A DNA stretch of 64,000 nt from Flammeovirgaceae bacterium UBA7330 (GTDB lineage Bacteria > Bacteroidota > Bacteroidia > Cytophagales > Cyclobacteriaceae): the NCBI GenBank assembly GCA_002471275.1, contig DKPQ01000024.1:1-64000 (forward strand), read 5' to 3'. The number at the start of each line of letters is the position of its first letter. The stretch's first letter is position 1. This document shows, piece after piece, positions 27,344 through 36,420 of this stretch. A program made the position numbers and the translations under genes. The notes under the pieces were generated by a model. The model made no database searches. It was not told the origin of the DNA and saw nothing but the letters and a program-made list of their open reading frames with translations.

Positions 27344-28883
27344 TCAGAACCTTATTTAGGTTATTCTTTGAGTTGTTAGGTTGTCTGATTTCTAGTTTTA
27401 TATCCTCCTGATCTGCAGTGAACTTAAAGTCATCTATTGTCTCAATGATATCATGGTCAATGAAAATAGATTCAGACTCATCAATGATCACGTGTGAGCC
27501 AGCGGGAATATCGCGCAATGTTCTCCTTAAAAATGCTTTATTAAGAAAGCTCACATCCTTTTCAAAGTTGATTTTTATGGTGTTGTTTTCCGAAACTACC
27601 CTGATAGCCATGTGGAGATTCGTTGTGACCACAAAATACAGACCGGTTATAATTCCAATAGTAATACCTACAAGCAGGTCGGTAAACAGGATCGCCAGAA
27701 TGGTAACGATGAAAGGGATAAATTGTGATCTGCCCTGAGCATAAATTTCTTTGAATAGTTTGGGCTTAGCCAGTTTGTATCCAACCATTAGCAATACAGC
27801 GGCCAGTGCTGCCAGGGGGATCATATTGAGGATACCCGGGAAAAAGGCTACACTTAGAATTAATAGTAATCCGTGGAATATCGCAGAGACTTTTGTTTTA
27901 GCTCCTGAACTGATGTTTGCTGTACTTCTTACAATAACCGCAGTGATAGGCAGACCTCCTAATAAACCGGAGATGGCATTACCAACACCTTGTGCCTTAA
28001 GTTCCTGGTTTGCCGGAGCTATCCGCTTGTAAGGATCAAGTTTATCAACAGCATCCAAACTAAGTAAGGTTTCCAGGCTGGCCACAATGGCGATGGTTAC
28101 TGCTACCACCCAGATGTCAGGATTTGCAATCTGACCGAAGTCCGGGAGGGAAAATATAGAGATGAATTCATCCAGGTTTTCACTCACTGGTAAATTAACC
28201 AGGTGCTTACCTCTTAGGATCATCGAACTATCATATAGAAAGAAGTTGATCACAGTACCTGTAACGACGGCTACAAGCGGGCCAGGTACAATGTTTGTCC
28301 ATTTTTGCCTGCTCATGAAAGGTCTTTCCCAGATTATCAGGATGGCCAGGCAGATAGCTGCTATGATCAAGGCTCCCAGGTCAATATTCTGGAAAGCCAG
28401 GGCAATTTCGGTGAAAGTATTTTCTCCATCTGGCTGGAAGAAAGCTTCATCACCTTCGTAGTCCCTGTCGTCGCCCAATGCATGGGGGATTTGCTTCAGA
28501 ATTAAAATAAAGCCAATAGCGGTCAACATTCCTTTGATGACTGACGAAGGAAAAAAGTGACCAATCGTACCCGCTTTCAAAAAGCCAAGCGTAAGCTGCA
28601 TTAAACCAGCGATTACTACTGCCAGCGTAAACGCTTCGAATGTTCCTAAAGATGTAATGGCATTAAGTACTATGACGGTGAGGCCTGCTGCCGGACCACT
28701 TACACTGAGCTGTGATCCACTTAGGGCACCTACAACCAATCCTCCAACGATTCCAGCAATGAGACCACTAAACAATGGAGCACCGGAAGCCAGTGCAATA
28801 CCCAGACATAATGGTAGGGCTACTAAAAAAACAACTACTCCTGCAGGAAGGTCAGATCCCAGGGATCTCATATATTCTTTCAT
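27336..28883 (-). CDS. SulP family inorganic anion transporter
   Basis: A 515-residue SLC26/SulP permease. About 12 membrane segments start with GVVVFLVALPLCLGIALASGAP, and the family motifs GLLGGLPITAVIVRSTANI and LNMIPLAALAAVLL are present. A short C-terminal STAS-like domain (about 430-515; GSHVIIDESESIFIDHDIIE) follows. Members move sulfate, bicarbonate or related anions. It is the first gene of an operon with the small lipoprotein and Ggt. A Ggt neighbour could fit sulfur or glutathione use, but bicarbonate transport is equally possible. Confidence 0.9.
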   Translation of the reverse strand: MKEYMRSLGSDLPAGVVVFLVALPLCLGIALASGAPLFSGLIAGIVGGLVVGALSGSQLSVSGPAAGLTVIVLNAITSLGTFEAFTLAVVIAGLMQLTLGFLKAGTIGHFFPSSVIKGMLTAIGFILILKQIPHALGDDRDYEGDEAFFQPDGENTFTEIALAFQNIDLGALIIAAICLAILIIWERPFMSRQKWTNIVPGPLVAVVTGTVINFFLYDSSMILRGKHLVNLPVSENLDEFISIFSLPDFGQIANPDIWVVAVTIAIVASLETLLSLDAVDKLDPYKRIAPANQELKAQGVGNAISGLLGGLPITAVIVRSTANISSGAKTKVSAIFHGLLLILSVAFFPGILNMIPLAALAAVLLMVGYKLAKPKLFKEIYAQGRSQFIPFIVTILAILFTDLLVGITIGIITGLYFVVTTNLHMAIRVVSENNTIKINFEKDVSFLNKAFLRRTLRDIPAGSHVIIDESESIFIDHDIIETIDDFKFTADQEDIKLEIRQPNNSKNNLNKVLNA

Positions 28884-29116
28884 AAGTACTTAAAATGAAT
28901 TGGTTATATTTTGGATTACAATACTAAATACTAAAACGCAACGAAGTAACAACACACAAGGTTTATTTACCGGATAGAAAAGAAAAATTAAGGGGAAAAG
29001 ACGTTATGAACCGGTTTTTACAGGCTACTACAGGGAATCATGTAGGCATAAGGCTTATAACTTCCTCATAACCAGTACTAAAAATACCCATATTTCAATC
29101 ATTTTTCTAAGTTTCT
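28884..29116. other. Divergent intergenic region with no gene seen
   Basis: About 230 bases between the SulP start and the promoter-like element at 29117. It contains no ORF of note and no clear RNA fold. It should hold the SulP promoter on the minus strand, but I cannot place it. Confidence 0.4.
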
Positions 29117-29152
29117 TTTGTTGGAATTGAATGTTTCCCTATATTTCAATTC
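29117..29152 (+). promoter_or_regulatory. Candidate Bacteroidota promoter overlapping an inverted repeat
   Basis: A TTTG box (117-120) lies 19 bases before TATATTTC (140-147), one mismatch from the TAnnTTTG consensus. An 8-bp inverted repeat, GAATTGAA (124-131) and TTCAATTC (145-152), overlaps the spacer and the -7 box, so a repressor could occlude it. This placement supports the start at 29197 for the next gene. Confidence 0.45.
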
Positions 29153-29196
29153 GAAATAGATTAAGTACAATTTTATTAATATCGCAATCAGCCAGC

Positions 29197-29997
29197 ATGA
29201 AAGATAACATTGATGCAATTAGCAGCATTGAAATACCTAAGGGATATAGAGCATATAATTTAAAAGGTGTCAAACATACAATCATAGCAAGGAAAGGAGG
29301 ACCTACGGCAGATCAAATAAAAACAAGACCAACCTACCAGAAACTAAGAAACAATCAAAAAGAGTTTGCTGTGGCATCTATGATGTCGAAGACATTGAGG
29401 GAATCGCTCACAGGAAACATGAATGAAATTTGTGAAACTTATGTTTCCGGGCGATTAACAGCTCAATTTCGAAACCTTGTTAAGAAAGAAGAAGGCCCAA
29501 CAGGAAAAAGACCGCTGTATATCAGCAAACACGGGCAATCTTTAAACGGGTTTGAATTCAATACTACCTACACCTATGATGAAATTTTTAAGGAGCAATA
29601 CTATATCAAGACAGGCTCCAGGTGGGGGCAGGTGATACTACACTTTCCGGCATTCATTCCTGATGAGTCATTTAAGAAACCCAAGGGAGCGACCAACTTT
29701 AAGGTGAAGGCCAGACTGGTTGGTGTCTCTGATTACAAATACGATGACTTTGAGGAAACTTATCTTCCATTGAATAAGGACATCCACGGCCGGTTTAGTA
29801 CATACGAAACTCCGATGCTGCCCTTGCTGAAGATTCCGACAAGCCCCATGACCACACAGATATGCATAGATCATGACGGCAATTGTCAGCATGCAGCATT
29901 CTTCCTGATCATGGCCATTAGTTTTTACACTTATGAAAATGGAAAATTCATCCACCTGCCTAAAGAGAGTGCGATGAGTATCAAGAAGGTATTTTAG
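29197..29997 (+). CDS. Uncharacterised cytoplasmic protein
   Basis: A 266-residue protein I do not recognise. The start at 29197 is preferred over 29131 because a promoter-like element overlaps the upstream ATG. It has no signal peptide or membrane span. The N-terminus is basic with a phrase GGPTADQIKTRPTYQKLRNNQKEF; the middle and end are beta-rich (YIKTGSRWGQVILHFPAFIP, ICIDHDGNCQHAAFFLIM). It stands alone, 39 bases before the TPR gene on the same strand. The ORF is long and free of rare-codon oddities, so I think it is a real gene. Confidence 0.7.
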   Translation: MKDNIDAISSIEIPKGYRAYNLKGVKHTIIARKGGPTADQIKTRPTYQKLRNNQKEFAVASMMSKTLRESLTGNMNEICETYVSGRLTAQFRNLVKKEEGPTGKRPLYISKHGQSLNGFEFNTTYTYDEIFKEQYYIKTGSRWGQVILHFPAFIPDESFKKPKGATNFKVKARLVGVSDYKYDDFEETYLPLNKDIHGRFSTYETPMLPLLKIPTSPMTTQICIDHDGNCQHAAFFLIMAISFYTYENGKFIHLPKESAMSIKKVF

Positions 29998-30036
29998 GAG
30001 CGGAACCGTCTTTGTTTAATTCCCGTTTTAACCAGT

Positions 30037-31212
30037 ATGATAAGACTGGTTCTATTGTGCTTATTATTTCCAATTTATATAGCGTATCCTCAGCAACGCT
30101 ATCAGCAGGCTGAACAGTTATATCAACAGGCATTTACTCACTACAAAAAAAGTGAGCTTGGTTTGGCTCGTTCACTGGTAGATGAATCTATTCAATTTCA
30201 TGAAACAGCCGAGTCCAGATACCTGAGTGGACTGATTTTTGAAAAAGACCAAAAGCCTCTCAGAGCGGTCTCAGAATATGAGGCCACAGTGAGTCTGAAT
30301 CCGGAATTCAGAGAAGCCATATTCAAAAAATCGCTGATCTATCTGGAATTTGGTAACCCCGAGCAAGCCGTAAAGGATCTTACTTTATTGATTAACACCT
30401 TCAATGACTTTCATGAAACGACTACAATCATGTTTCAGATAGATGAATCGGGGGGTAATCAGAATAAGTTGATGACCACTAATATGATGGAGTCGCAACT
30501 TCATTTTTACAGGGCGCAAGCCTATCAAAAATTGGGCGCAGATGAGCAAGCCATAAATGACTATAATGAAGCGCTCAGCCTGGACAGGACACCAGATTAC
30601 TACATTGGACGTGGATTGCTCCATTCAAACAACAAACAGTATGTTTTGGCACGCCATGATTTCACACAGGCAATCGCTTTAGATTCCGCGAACCACCTGG
30701 CTTGGTATAATCTTGCCATATTAGATACTGATGTGAGTCTGCCTCCGTCCGTCTTGCTGAGTGCTGAATTTGCTCCTACATTGGGCCTGCTGGCCACTAG
30801 AGAGATAGAAAAGGGTAACTACCAGACAGCACGGAATTACCTGGATAAGGCAATAAAGATCAATCCCGATGATGATTTATCGTTGGTAAATAGGGGGAGA
30901 GCAAAACTAAAGATGAACGATTATGCCTCAGCAAGGAATGACTTTAATCAGGCCCTCAGAGTCAATCCTCAGCGATTTGAATCATTATATCTGATTGGAA
31001 ATGCCTATTTCTTCGAAAAGAATTTCAAGCATGCATTGGCCTATTATGACCAGTATTTAGCTGTCGATGGTACCAATGGGATGGTCTGGTATAATGCTGC
31101 CATGTGTCATTTTGAAAATGAAAATGACCAGGATGCCTGTCATTATCTCGAAAGAGCTGACCATTATGGTATGGTAAAGGCCAGCGCCATGATCAAAGAA
31201 CATTGCAAATGA
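30037..31212 (+). CDS. Exported TPR-repeat protein
   Basis: A 391-residue protein with a signal peptide (LVLLCLLFPIYIAYPQQ) and about nine tetratricopeptide repeats filling the rest. Clear repeat signatures include AVSEYEATVSLNPEFREA, AINDYNEALSLDRTPDYYIGRG, ARNYLDKAIKINPDDDLS and ARNDFNQALRVNPQRFES. The expected role is a periplasmic protein-protein scaffold. The next gene starts 18 bases later, so the two are likely co-transcribed, though no functional link is evident. Confidence 0.8.
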   Translation: MIRLVLLCLLFPIYIAYPQQRYQQAEQLYQQAFTHYKKSELGLARSLVDESIQFHETAESRYLSGLIFEKDQKPLRAVSEYEATVSLNPEFREAIFKKSLIYLEFGNPEQAVKDLTLLINTFNDFHETTTIMFQIDESGGNQNKLMTTNMMESQLHFYRAQAYQKLGADEQAINDYNEALSLDRTPDYYIGRGLLHSNNKQYVLARHDFTQAIALDSANHLAWYNLAILDTDVSLPPSVLLSAEFAPTLGLLATREIEKGNYQTARNYLDKAIKINPDDDLSLVNRGRAKLKMNDYASARNDFNQALRVNPQRFESLYLIGNAYFFEKNFKHALAYYDQYLAVDGTNGMVWYNAAMCHFENENDQDACHYLERADHYGMVKASAMIKEHCK

Positions 31213-31230
31213 GATTTACTAAATTTGAGT

Positions 31231-32286
31231 ATGTCTGGTCATGAAAATATCCCTTTGAAGATTGATATGCATACCCATATCATTCCCGACAAATTGCCAA
31301 ATTTCACTGAAAAGTTCGGGTACGGAGATTTTATCAGCTTACTTCATCATAAGAAGGACAGCGCCCTGATGATGAAGGGAGGTAAGTTCTTTCGGGAGAT
31401 TAGTGCCAATTGTTGGGATCCGGAATTGAGGATCAGGGAATATGAAAAGTACCACACTAACATCCAGGTGATCTCTACCATCCCGGTGATGTTTAGCTAT
31501 TGGGCAGACGCCAAAGACTGCCTGGACCTGTCCATGTTCCTCAACGATCACATGGCTGGGATAGTAGACCATTATCCGGATCATTATATTGGTTTGGGTA
31601 CGGTACCCATGCAGGATGTAGATCTTGCTATACAGGAGCTGGAACGTCTGAATAAACTTGGATTTCCCGGGGTGCAGATTGGCTCAAACATCAACAATCA
31701 AAATCTAAGCAAGCCGAGGTTCTTCGAATTTTTTGAGGCATGTGAAAAGCTTGATATGGCTATACTGGTGCATCCCTGGGACATGATGGGGAAGGAGCAC
31801 ATGGAAAAGTACTGGCTACCCTGGCTGGTGGGTATGCCAGCAGAAACAACTCGTGCGATCACATCAATGATTTTCGGAGGTGTCTTCGAACGATATCCAA
31901 AACTCAGGGTATGCTTTGCCCATGGAGGTGGTTCGTTTCTAGCTACCTTAGGTAGGATAGAGCATGGTTTTAAATGCAGGCCTGATCTGGTAGCAGTACA
32001 CAACAATGTAAACCCCAGGGAATATCTGGGAAGATTTTGGGTGGATAGCGTGACCCATGATCCTGAAATGCTGGAGTATATTCTCAAAAAAATAGGTTCG
32101 GAGAAGGTTTGTGTGGGCTCGGACTATCCGTTCCCACTCGGTGATCTGGAGATTGGTAGCTTTATCGACGAACTGGATCTCAGCAAGGATGATTATGAAA
32201 ACCTGATGTACAAGTCAGCCATGGATTGGCTGGGTATTGGAAAAACACAGGATGATGAACTTAAAAAGATCATTGCCAAAGCCTAA
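31231..32286 (+). CDS. ACMSD-like amidohydrolase/decarboxylase
   Basis: A 351-residue metal-dependent enzyme of the amidohydrolase superfamily, closest to 2-amino-3-carboxymuconate-6-semialdehyde decarboxylase of the kynurenine pathway. Metal and active-site residues are visible in IDMHTHI, VHPWDMMGK, CFAHGGGSF and GSDYPFPLGDL. The ATG at 31231 is preferred over a TTG six bases earlier. No other tryptophan-catabolic gene is nearby, so a related decarboxylase on another substrate is possible. It overlaps the convergent DinB/YfiT gene by four bases. Confidence 0.8.
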   Translation: MSGHENIPLKIDMHTHIIPDKLPNFTEKFGYGDFISLLHHKKDSALMMKGGKFFREISANCWDPELRIREYEKYHTNIQVISTIPVMFSYWADAKDCLDLSMFLNDHMAGIVDHYPDHYIGLGTVPMQDVDLAIQELERLNKLGFPGVQIGSNINNQNLSKPRFFEFFEACEKLDMAILVHPWDMMGKEHMEKYWLPWLVGMPAETTRAITSMIFGGVFERYPKLRVCFAHGGGSFLATLGRIEHGFKCRPDLVAVHNNVNPREYLGRFWVDSVTHDPEMLEYILKKIGSEKVCVGSDYPFPLGDLEIGSFIDELDLSKDDYENLMYKSAMDWLGIGKTQDDELKKIIAKA

Positions 32287-32822
32287 TTGTATTTTCCCTG
32301 ACTTTCTTTTGCTTGTCTTACATGAGCCCGGTGGTGATTGCAATGCCACGCATATAATGCGATGGTTTCATCAAGTTGGCGTGAAGCCTGTTGCTCAGGG
32401 TGGAAGTAGGTAGCCTTGAGAGATTCTTCATCCAGACTACGCAAAAGAAAGCACCATCTTTTATGTAAACCATCCAGTATTGATAATGATGTATCTATCG
32501 GACCCAGGCTGTCAGGTAGATTGGCCCACAGTGCTTCTTCATAGGGCTTAATGGTGGGGTTGTCCTCTGTCAGGGCCAGTTTGAATCTTACAAAGCTGTT
32601 GAAGTGGCTGTCTGCACAATGGTGGATCACCTGCCTGATCGTCCAGCCTTCCGGGCGATATCTCCAATCCAGTTCGACAGAGGATAGGCCCTCCACTTCT
32701 TTGCTGAGCAGGGATGGGAATGCCTCTATTTCAGAGATCCATTGATTAAGTTCAGACCTGGTTATTTGTTTCGGCCAGCTGAAGCCACCAATAGGGTACT
32801 TTAGTTTCTCTATATCAATCAT
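32283..32822 (-). CDS. DinB/YfiT-type metal-dependent protein
   Basis: A 179-residue four-helix protein of the DinB superfamily, nearest to YfiT/bacillithiol-transferase-like enzymes. The three metal-binding histidines are likely in VIHHCADSH and the terminal WHCNHHRAHVRQ. The phrase YRPEGWTIRQVIHHCADSHFNS is typical of YfiT. A thiol-S-transferase or hydrolase role is known for the group, but the substrate is not predictable here. It overlaps the ACMSD-like gene by four bases at the stop codons. Confidence 0.82.
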   Translation of the reverse strand: MIDIEKLKYPIGGFSWPKQITRSELNQWISEIEAFPSLLSKEVEGLSSVELDWRYRPEGWTIRQVIHHCADSHFNSFVRFKLALTEDNPTIKPYEEALWANLPDSLGPIDTSLSILDGLHKRWCFLLRSLDEESLKATYFHPEQQASRQLDETIALYAWHCNHHRAHVRQAKESQGKYN

Positions 32823-32861
32823 GCATTATGTCTTAATGGAGCTAATAATCTATTTAGAAGG

Positions 32862-33557
32862 TCAGGTCATATTATCCTTTAGGTGTTGGATTGCCTTCAC
32901 GACTCCTGAACTGGCCACTTCCTCAAATGAATGGTAATGGGTCCCATAAAGGTCAGGTATTTTCGGGTCAATGATATATTTCGGAGCCTCCGGGTTTACA
33001 AAATCTATTAGGCTGGCTGCAGGATAGACGGCCAGGGATGTGCCTACTACCATGAAAATATCAGATCCGGATGCAATTCTTGCTGCCACTTCCATCATGG
33101 GCACCATTTCACCAAACCATACAATATTAGGCCTCAGTTGAGAGCCTTTTTCACACTTGTCACCTAAGTTGATCTCTTGCTCACCAATGTCATAAATGAG
33201 GGAGTCATCCACGGAGCTTTTGGATTGAAAAAGATTACCATGCAGGTGAATGACATTCGTACTTCCTGCCTGTTCGTGCAGTGTATCTACATTTTGAGTT
33301 ACAATGGTCACATCAAACTCCTCTTCCAGTTGTGCCAATGCTACATGACCTGCGTTGGGTTTGGCTGATTTCGCCTGTTTTCTTCGTTGGTTGTAAAAAT
33401 CCAGTACCAACGCGGGATTCCTTCTCCATCCATCAATAGAAGCTACCTCCATCACATCATAGCCCTCCCACAAGCCTCCGGCATCCCGGAAGGTTCTCAA
33501 GCCACTTTCGGCACTGATGCCGGCCCCTGTTAAAACAACAATCTTTTTTGATCCCAT
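32862..33557 (-). CDS. NAD-dependent protein deacylase, sirtuin
   Basis: A 231-residue Sir2 enzyme. NAD-binding and catalytic motifs are GAGISAESGLRTFRD, TQNVDTLHEQAG, the catalytic histidine in HLHG, and GTSLAVYPAASLIDF. Tyr and Arg in FYNQRRKQ match the Y-x-x-R pair of class III sirtuins that remove succinyl or malonyl groups. The zinc-ribbon region has only one cysteine (GDKCEKG) rather than four, so zinc is probably absent. The start at 33557 is favoured over an upstream ATG that lies in the terminator region. Confidence 0.88.
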   Translation of the reverse strand: MGSKKIVVLTGAGISAESGLRTFRDAGGLWEGYDVMEVASIDGWRRNPALVLDFYNQRRKQAKSAKPNAGHVALAQLEEEFDVTIVTQNVDTLHEQAGSTNVIHLHGNLFQSKSSVDDSLIYDIGEQEINLGDKCEKGSQLRPNIVWFGEMVPMMEVAARIASGSDIFMVVGTSLAVYPAASLIDFVNPEAPKYIIDPKIPDLYGTHYHSFEEVASSGVVKAIQHLKDNMT

Positions 33558-33559
33558 GG

Positions 33560-33594
33560 TATAAAGAAAAACCACCTCCTTTAGAGAGATGGTT
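33560..33594 (-). terminator. Rho-independent terminator of the small membrane protein gene
   Basis: On the minus strand AACCATCTC and GAGGTGGTT form a 9-bp stem with one wobble around a 7-base loop (stem arms at 570-578 and 586-594), followed by TTTTTCTTT. It lies just past the stop at 33616 and before the sirtuin start, so the sirtuin is likely transcribed separately. Confidence 0.75.
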
Positions 33595-33615
33595 CAAACA
33601 ATGAAAATATTTTCC

Positions 33616-33915
33616 TTACAGGATAATGATCAACAACAAAAGGATGATGATCAATGCACCTACAGAAATAGATACCCGAGAATCAAGTCCCATTTCTTTG
33701 GCTTCTTTTTTAAGGTCTTTCAATTCCTCTTTCAATGCTTTCTTTTCTACGCTGGTCAATGAAGATTTATCCATTTCACGGATCTCTTCGACACGGTTTA
33801 CGATGATTTCAGCACGAGTATTTAATTCTTTATTTACTGTAGTTGTCTCATTAGCATTGGCAAAACATGTGGCTAAAAAGATCAGCAGTATGGTGAAGAT
33901 TGGTTGTTTTTTCAT
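33616..33915 (-). CDS. Small membrane protein with helical periplasmic segment
   Basis: A 99-residue protein. The start at 33915 gives a signal-like N-terminus (QPIFTILLIFLATCFANA). It continues with a charged amphipathic helix rich in Lys and Glu (VEKKALKEELKDLKKEAKEMG), and ends in a hydrophobic helix made almost only of Ile and Leu. The layout suggests a short envelope protein with a coiled-coil stalk and a C-terminal anchor. The function is unknown. It has its own terminator, and 89 bases separate it from rsmG upstream. Confidence 0.65.
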   Translation of the reverse strand: MKKQPIFTILLIFLATCFANANETTTVNKELNTRAEIIVNRVEEIREMDKSSLTSVEKKALKEELKDLKKEAKEMGLDSRVSISVGALIIILLLLIIIL

Positions 33916-33979
33916 TTTTCTGAATTGTAAGTTAGAATTCATTAAAAATAAACCTTAATCCATTAAAATGAAATCAGCT

Positions 33980-34000
33980 AACACAAATTTGGTTTGTGTT
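33980..34000 (-). terminator. Inverted repeat downstream of rsmG
   Basis: AACACAAA (980-987) and TTTGTGTT (993-1000) are exact inverted copies around TTTGG, five bases after the rsmG stop. It may terminate the sigma factor-rsmG unit, but the T-tract that follows is interrupted. Confidence 0.4.
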
Positions 34001-34004
34001 TCTC

Positions 34005-34631
34005 TTACACTGGTATGAAAACCAGTTTTTTGGTCTCAAAGTAGGGCTCTTCAAAATAGTCCGAAAGGTCGGTGAGGCTGTAGGGTTTTTTCAGCTCTTT
34101 AAGCTCTTCGGTCAGGTCGCCACCCTTAAGCAAAAGAAATCCATTGGACTGTGCAATACCAGCGTTCCTTTTTATCAGCTGGTTGGTCCATTGATATAAT
34201 GTTTTTGCGGGAGCAACGGCTCGTGATACCACAAAGTCAAATTTGTCCCTGATCTTTTCAGCCCGTTCATGGGCATAGGTCACATTTTGCAAACCAAGCT
34301 CAGTGACCACACCTTCCACGACTTTTATCTTCTTACCAATGGAGTCCACCAAGTGGAATTGACACTGAGGAAAGAGAATAGCCAATGGGATTCCCGGAAA
34401 GCCACCACCGGTCCCGACATCCAGTATCCTGGTGCCAGGCAGAAAATCCTGGTACCTGGCTATAGCAAGACTGTGCAAAACATGTCTTTCATATAAGAAG
34501 TCGATGTCTTTTCTGGAAATCACATTGATCTGGTTATTCCATTCCTCATAGAGCGCCTGCAGTCGCTGAAACTGAGACTTTTGAGCATCCGATAAGTTCG
34601 GGAAATAATGGGTGATCAATGAAAGGCTCAA
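34005..34631 (-). CDS. rsmG: 16S rRNA (guanine-N7) methyltransferase RsmG
   Basis: A 208-residue SAM-dependent methyltransferase that modifies G527 of 16S rRNA (E. coli numbering). Features are the N-terminal helical part (YEEWNNQINVISRKDIDFLYERHVLHSL), the SAM-binding loop DVGTGGGFPGIPLAI and the catalytic-region phrase FDFVVSRAVAP. The length is normal. It follows the sigma factor gene by four bases and is probably co-transcribed with it. Confidence 0.93.
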   Translation of the reverse strand: MSLSLITHYFPNLSDAQKSQFQRLQALYEEWNNQINVISRKDIDFLYERHVLHSLAIARYQDFLPGTRILDVGTGGGFPGIPLAILFPQCQFHLVDSIGKKIKVVEGVVTELGLQNVTYAHERAEKIRDKFDFVVSRAVAPAKTLYQWTNQLIKRNAGIAQSNGFLLLKGGDLTEELKELKKPYSLTDLSDYFEEPYFETKKLVFIPV

Positions 34632-34635
34632 GTGA

Positions 34636-35244
34636 TCAGATGTGTTTTTTCTTGTCTTTCAACAGGTCGTACATCAATTCCCTGGCCCGGTGCAGTTGTG
34701 CCTTTACCGTGCCGAGCGGGGCATCGAGTTCGACGGCAATTTCTTCATAGGAAAGCTCATCGAAATAGCGAAGCTTTACCAGGCGCTGATACTTAGGCGG
34801 GAGCTTGGTTACAAACATCCTGACAAGTTCGATCTTTTGGGTGTTGATGGTCTCCTCGTCGGGTGTAAGGTTTCTGTCCTCTACATCGATATTGACAGAT
34901 TCACCATTGTCATCCGAAAAGGAAGTATTGAGACTATAGGTTTCAAGTTTTTTCTTCCGGATGAAGTCGATGGCATTGTTGGTAGCAATCCTGAATAGCC
35001 AGGTACTGAAGGTGTAGTCTTTTTTGAAGCGCTTGAGATTTTTGAATGCCTTGGCAAATGCTTCAATGGTCAGGTCCTCGGCATCATCCACATTTCTGAC
35101 CATTTTCAGTATCATGTGGTATACCGGTTTTTTATATCTGTCCATCAACTCTGCAAAGGCGGATTCATCATCCTCCAGGGTAGCTTTGTCAATGAGACTA
35201 AAGTCTTTGAGTGCCTTATCTGAAAATTGCCGGTTTACTTCCAT
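34636..35244 (-). CDS. ECF-type RNA polymerase sigma factor
   Basis: A 202-residue sigma-70 family factor. Region 2 is visible as MVRNVDDAEDLTIEAFAKAFKNLKRF, with the promoter-melting part FSTWLFRIATNNAIDFIRK. Region 4 follows with KLPPKYQRLVKLRYFDELSYEEIAVELDAPLGTVKAQLHRAR. A polar linker of about 45 residues joins them, longer than in many ECF factors. No anti-sigma gene is adjacent. It overlaps the glycosyltransferase by 10 bases and precedes rsmG by four. Confidence 0.92.
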   Translation of the reverse strand: MEVNRQFSDKALKDFSLIDKATLEDDESAFAELMDRYKKPVYHMILKMVRNVDDAEDLTIEAFAKAFKNLKRFKKDYTFSTWLFRIATNNAIDFIRKKKLETYSLNTSFSDDNGESVNIDVEDRNLTPDEETINTQKIELVRMFVTKLPPKYQRLVKLRYFDELSYEEIAVELDAPLGTVKAQLHRARELMYDLLKDKKKHI

Positions 35245-36353
35245 TTGACCTTTCTAAGTAACAACGCCCTGATTCCAATAAACGGATACAAAACTCCATA
35301 AATTAGATCTGATATTGGTAAAAAAAGGGGATTATAATTGTACCCTAACTTACGTGACGACAGATTGAAAATAAGCCCTTTTATAAGTATCAACAAAATG
35401 AACGTCGAAATCACTCCAATGTTTATGGGTTGAGCGAGGACCAAATATATAAAACATAGCCAAAACAATCCGTGTATCACTGTCCAATAGATATGAACAT
35501 ATTTCTCCCTATAAAGTTTCCCAACATGTAGATGCCTTGTCTTTTGTAGAAGGTAATCCCTTAAATTTGTTTTGGGCTGTGAGTGTGTAACACCGTTTTT
35601 TTCAATCACCACCTTTGTATTCACATTGTTAGCATATTTTTGAATAAGCAAATCATCATCTCCACCCACAATGTTTTCATAGGGAGAAAATCCATTTTCA
35701 GATAAAAACAACGATTTTTTGTAGGCCAGGTTTCTTCCAACAGCCATGTAAGGCTTGTTCTGAATGGCCGCCGAAATGTATTTCATCGCAGTATAAGTGG
35801 TTTCATATTGAATGAATTGATTCAATAGCGAATGCTGCTGATGGTAGGGGCTTACACCAACCAGGATAGCGGTATGCGCTGAAATTGCTTTGGCAAAAGA
35901 GGCTATCCATAATGGGGTTGTGGGCCTACAATCCGCATCGGTAAAGAGGAGCCAGTCATGTTTGGCGGTCTTTATGGCTTGGGTTAAGGCATATTTCTTT
36001 CCATTGTATGTGTCTGGAACCTCCCGAATATTCACCAAACGAAGCTTCTCGGTATTCATGCGCTCAAGATATTCCTGACTACCATCTGTGCATCGATCCA
36101 GTGCAATAATCACTTCAAAATCAGTGTACTGCTGGTTTAGAATGAGGGGTAGGAGTTCTCTTAAGTTATTCAGTTCGTCTTTAGCGGCAATGATGATCGT
36201 AAATGGAGGGGTGGAGGTGTTGGATGCATTTTCATATCTGATGATAGGAATACATAACCGGATCAAATGAATGAAATGAAGGCCCACCAGGGCATAAAAC
36301 ACCAGAATTATCATATGTCGGGAATATAGCAGAAATTCTGAAAACTGATTCAA
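35235..36353 (-). CDS. Membrane glycosyltransferase, family 2
   Basis: A 372-residue inner-membrane GT-A glycosyltransferase. One hydrophobic span precedes the catalytic domain; two or three C-terminal spans follow. Catalytic signatures are TIIIAAKDELNNL, the VIIALDRCTDGS segment, the metal-binding DADCRP (DxD-like), VGGDDDLLIQKYA and a terminal HVGKLYREKY (QxxRW-like variant). It likely makes a lipid-linked or surface glycan. The first ATG is used; a second at residue 14 is also possible. It is the first gene of the unit leading to the sigma factor and rsmG. Confidence 0.82.
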   Translation of the reverse strand: MNQFSEFLLYSRHMIILVFYALVGLHFIHLIRLCIPIIRYENASNTSTPPFTIIIAAKDELNNLRELLPLILNQQYTDFEVIIALDRCTDGSQEYLERMNTEKLRLVNIREVPDTYNGKKYALTQAIKTAKHDWLLFTDADCRPTTPLWIASFAKAISAHTAILVGVSPYHQQHSLLNQFIQYETTYTAMKYISAAIQNKPYMAVGRNLAYKKSLFLSENGFSPYENIVGGDDDLLIQKYANNVNTKVVIEKNGVTHSQPKTNLRDYLLQKTRHLHVGKLYREKYVHIYWTVIHGLFWLCFIYLVLAQPINIGVISTFILLILIKGLIFNLSSRKLGYNYNPLFLPISDLIYGVLYPFIGIRALLLRKVKWK

Positions 36354-36420
36354 TCCAAATTTTGAGAATAATCGGAGCAGTCTGTTACTCTCTTGGCAGA
36401 GGTGGCTATTTTTGCCACCG

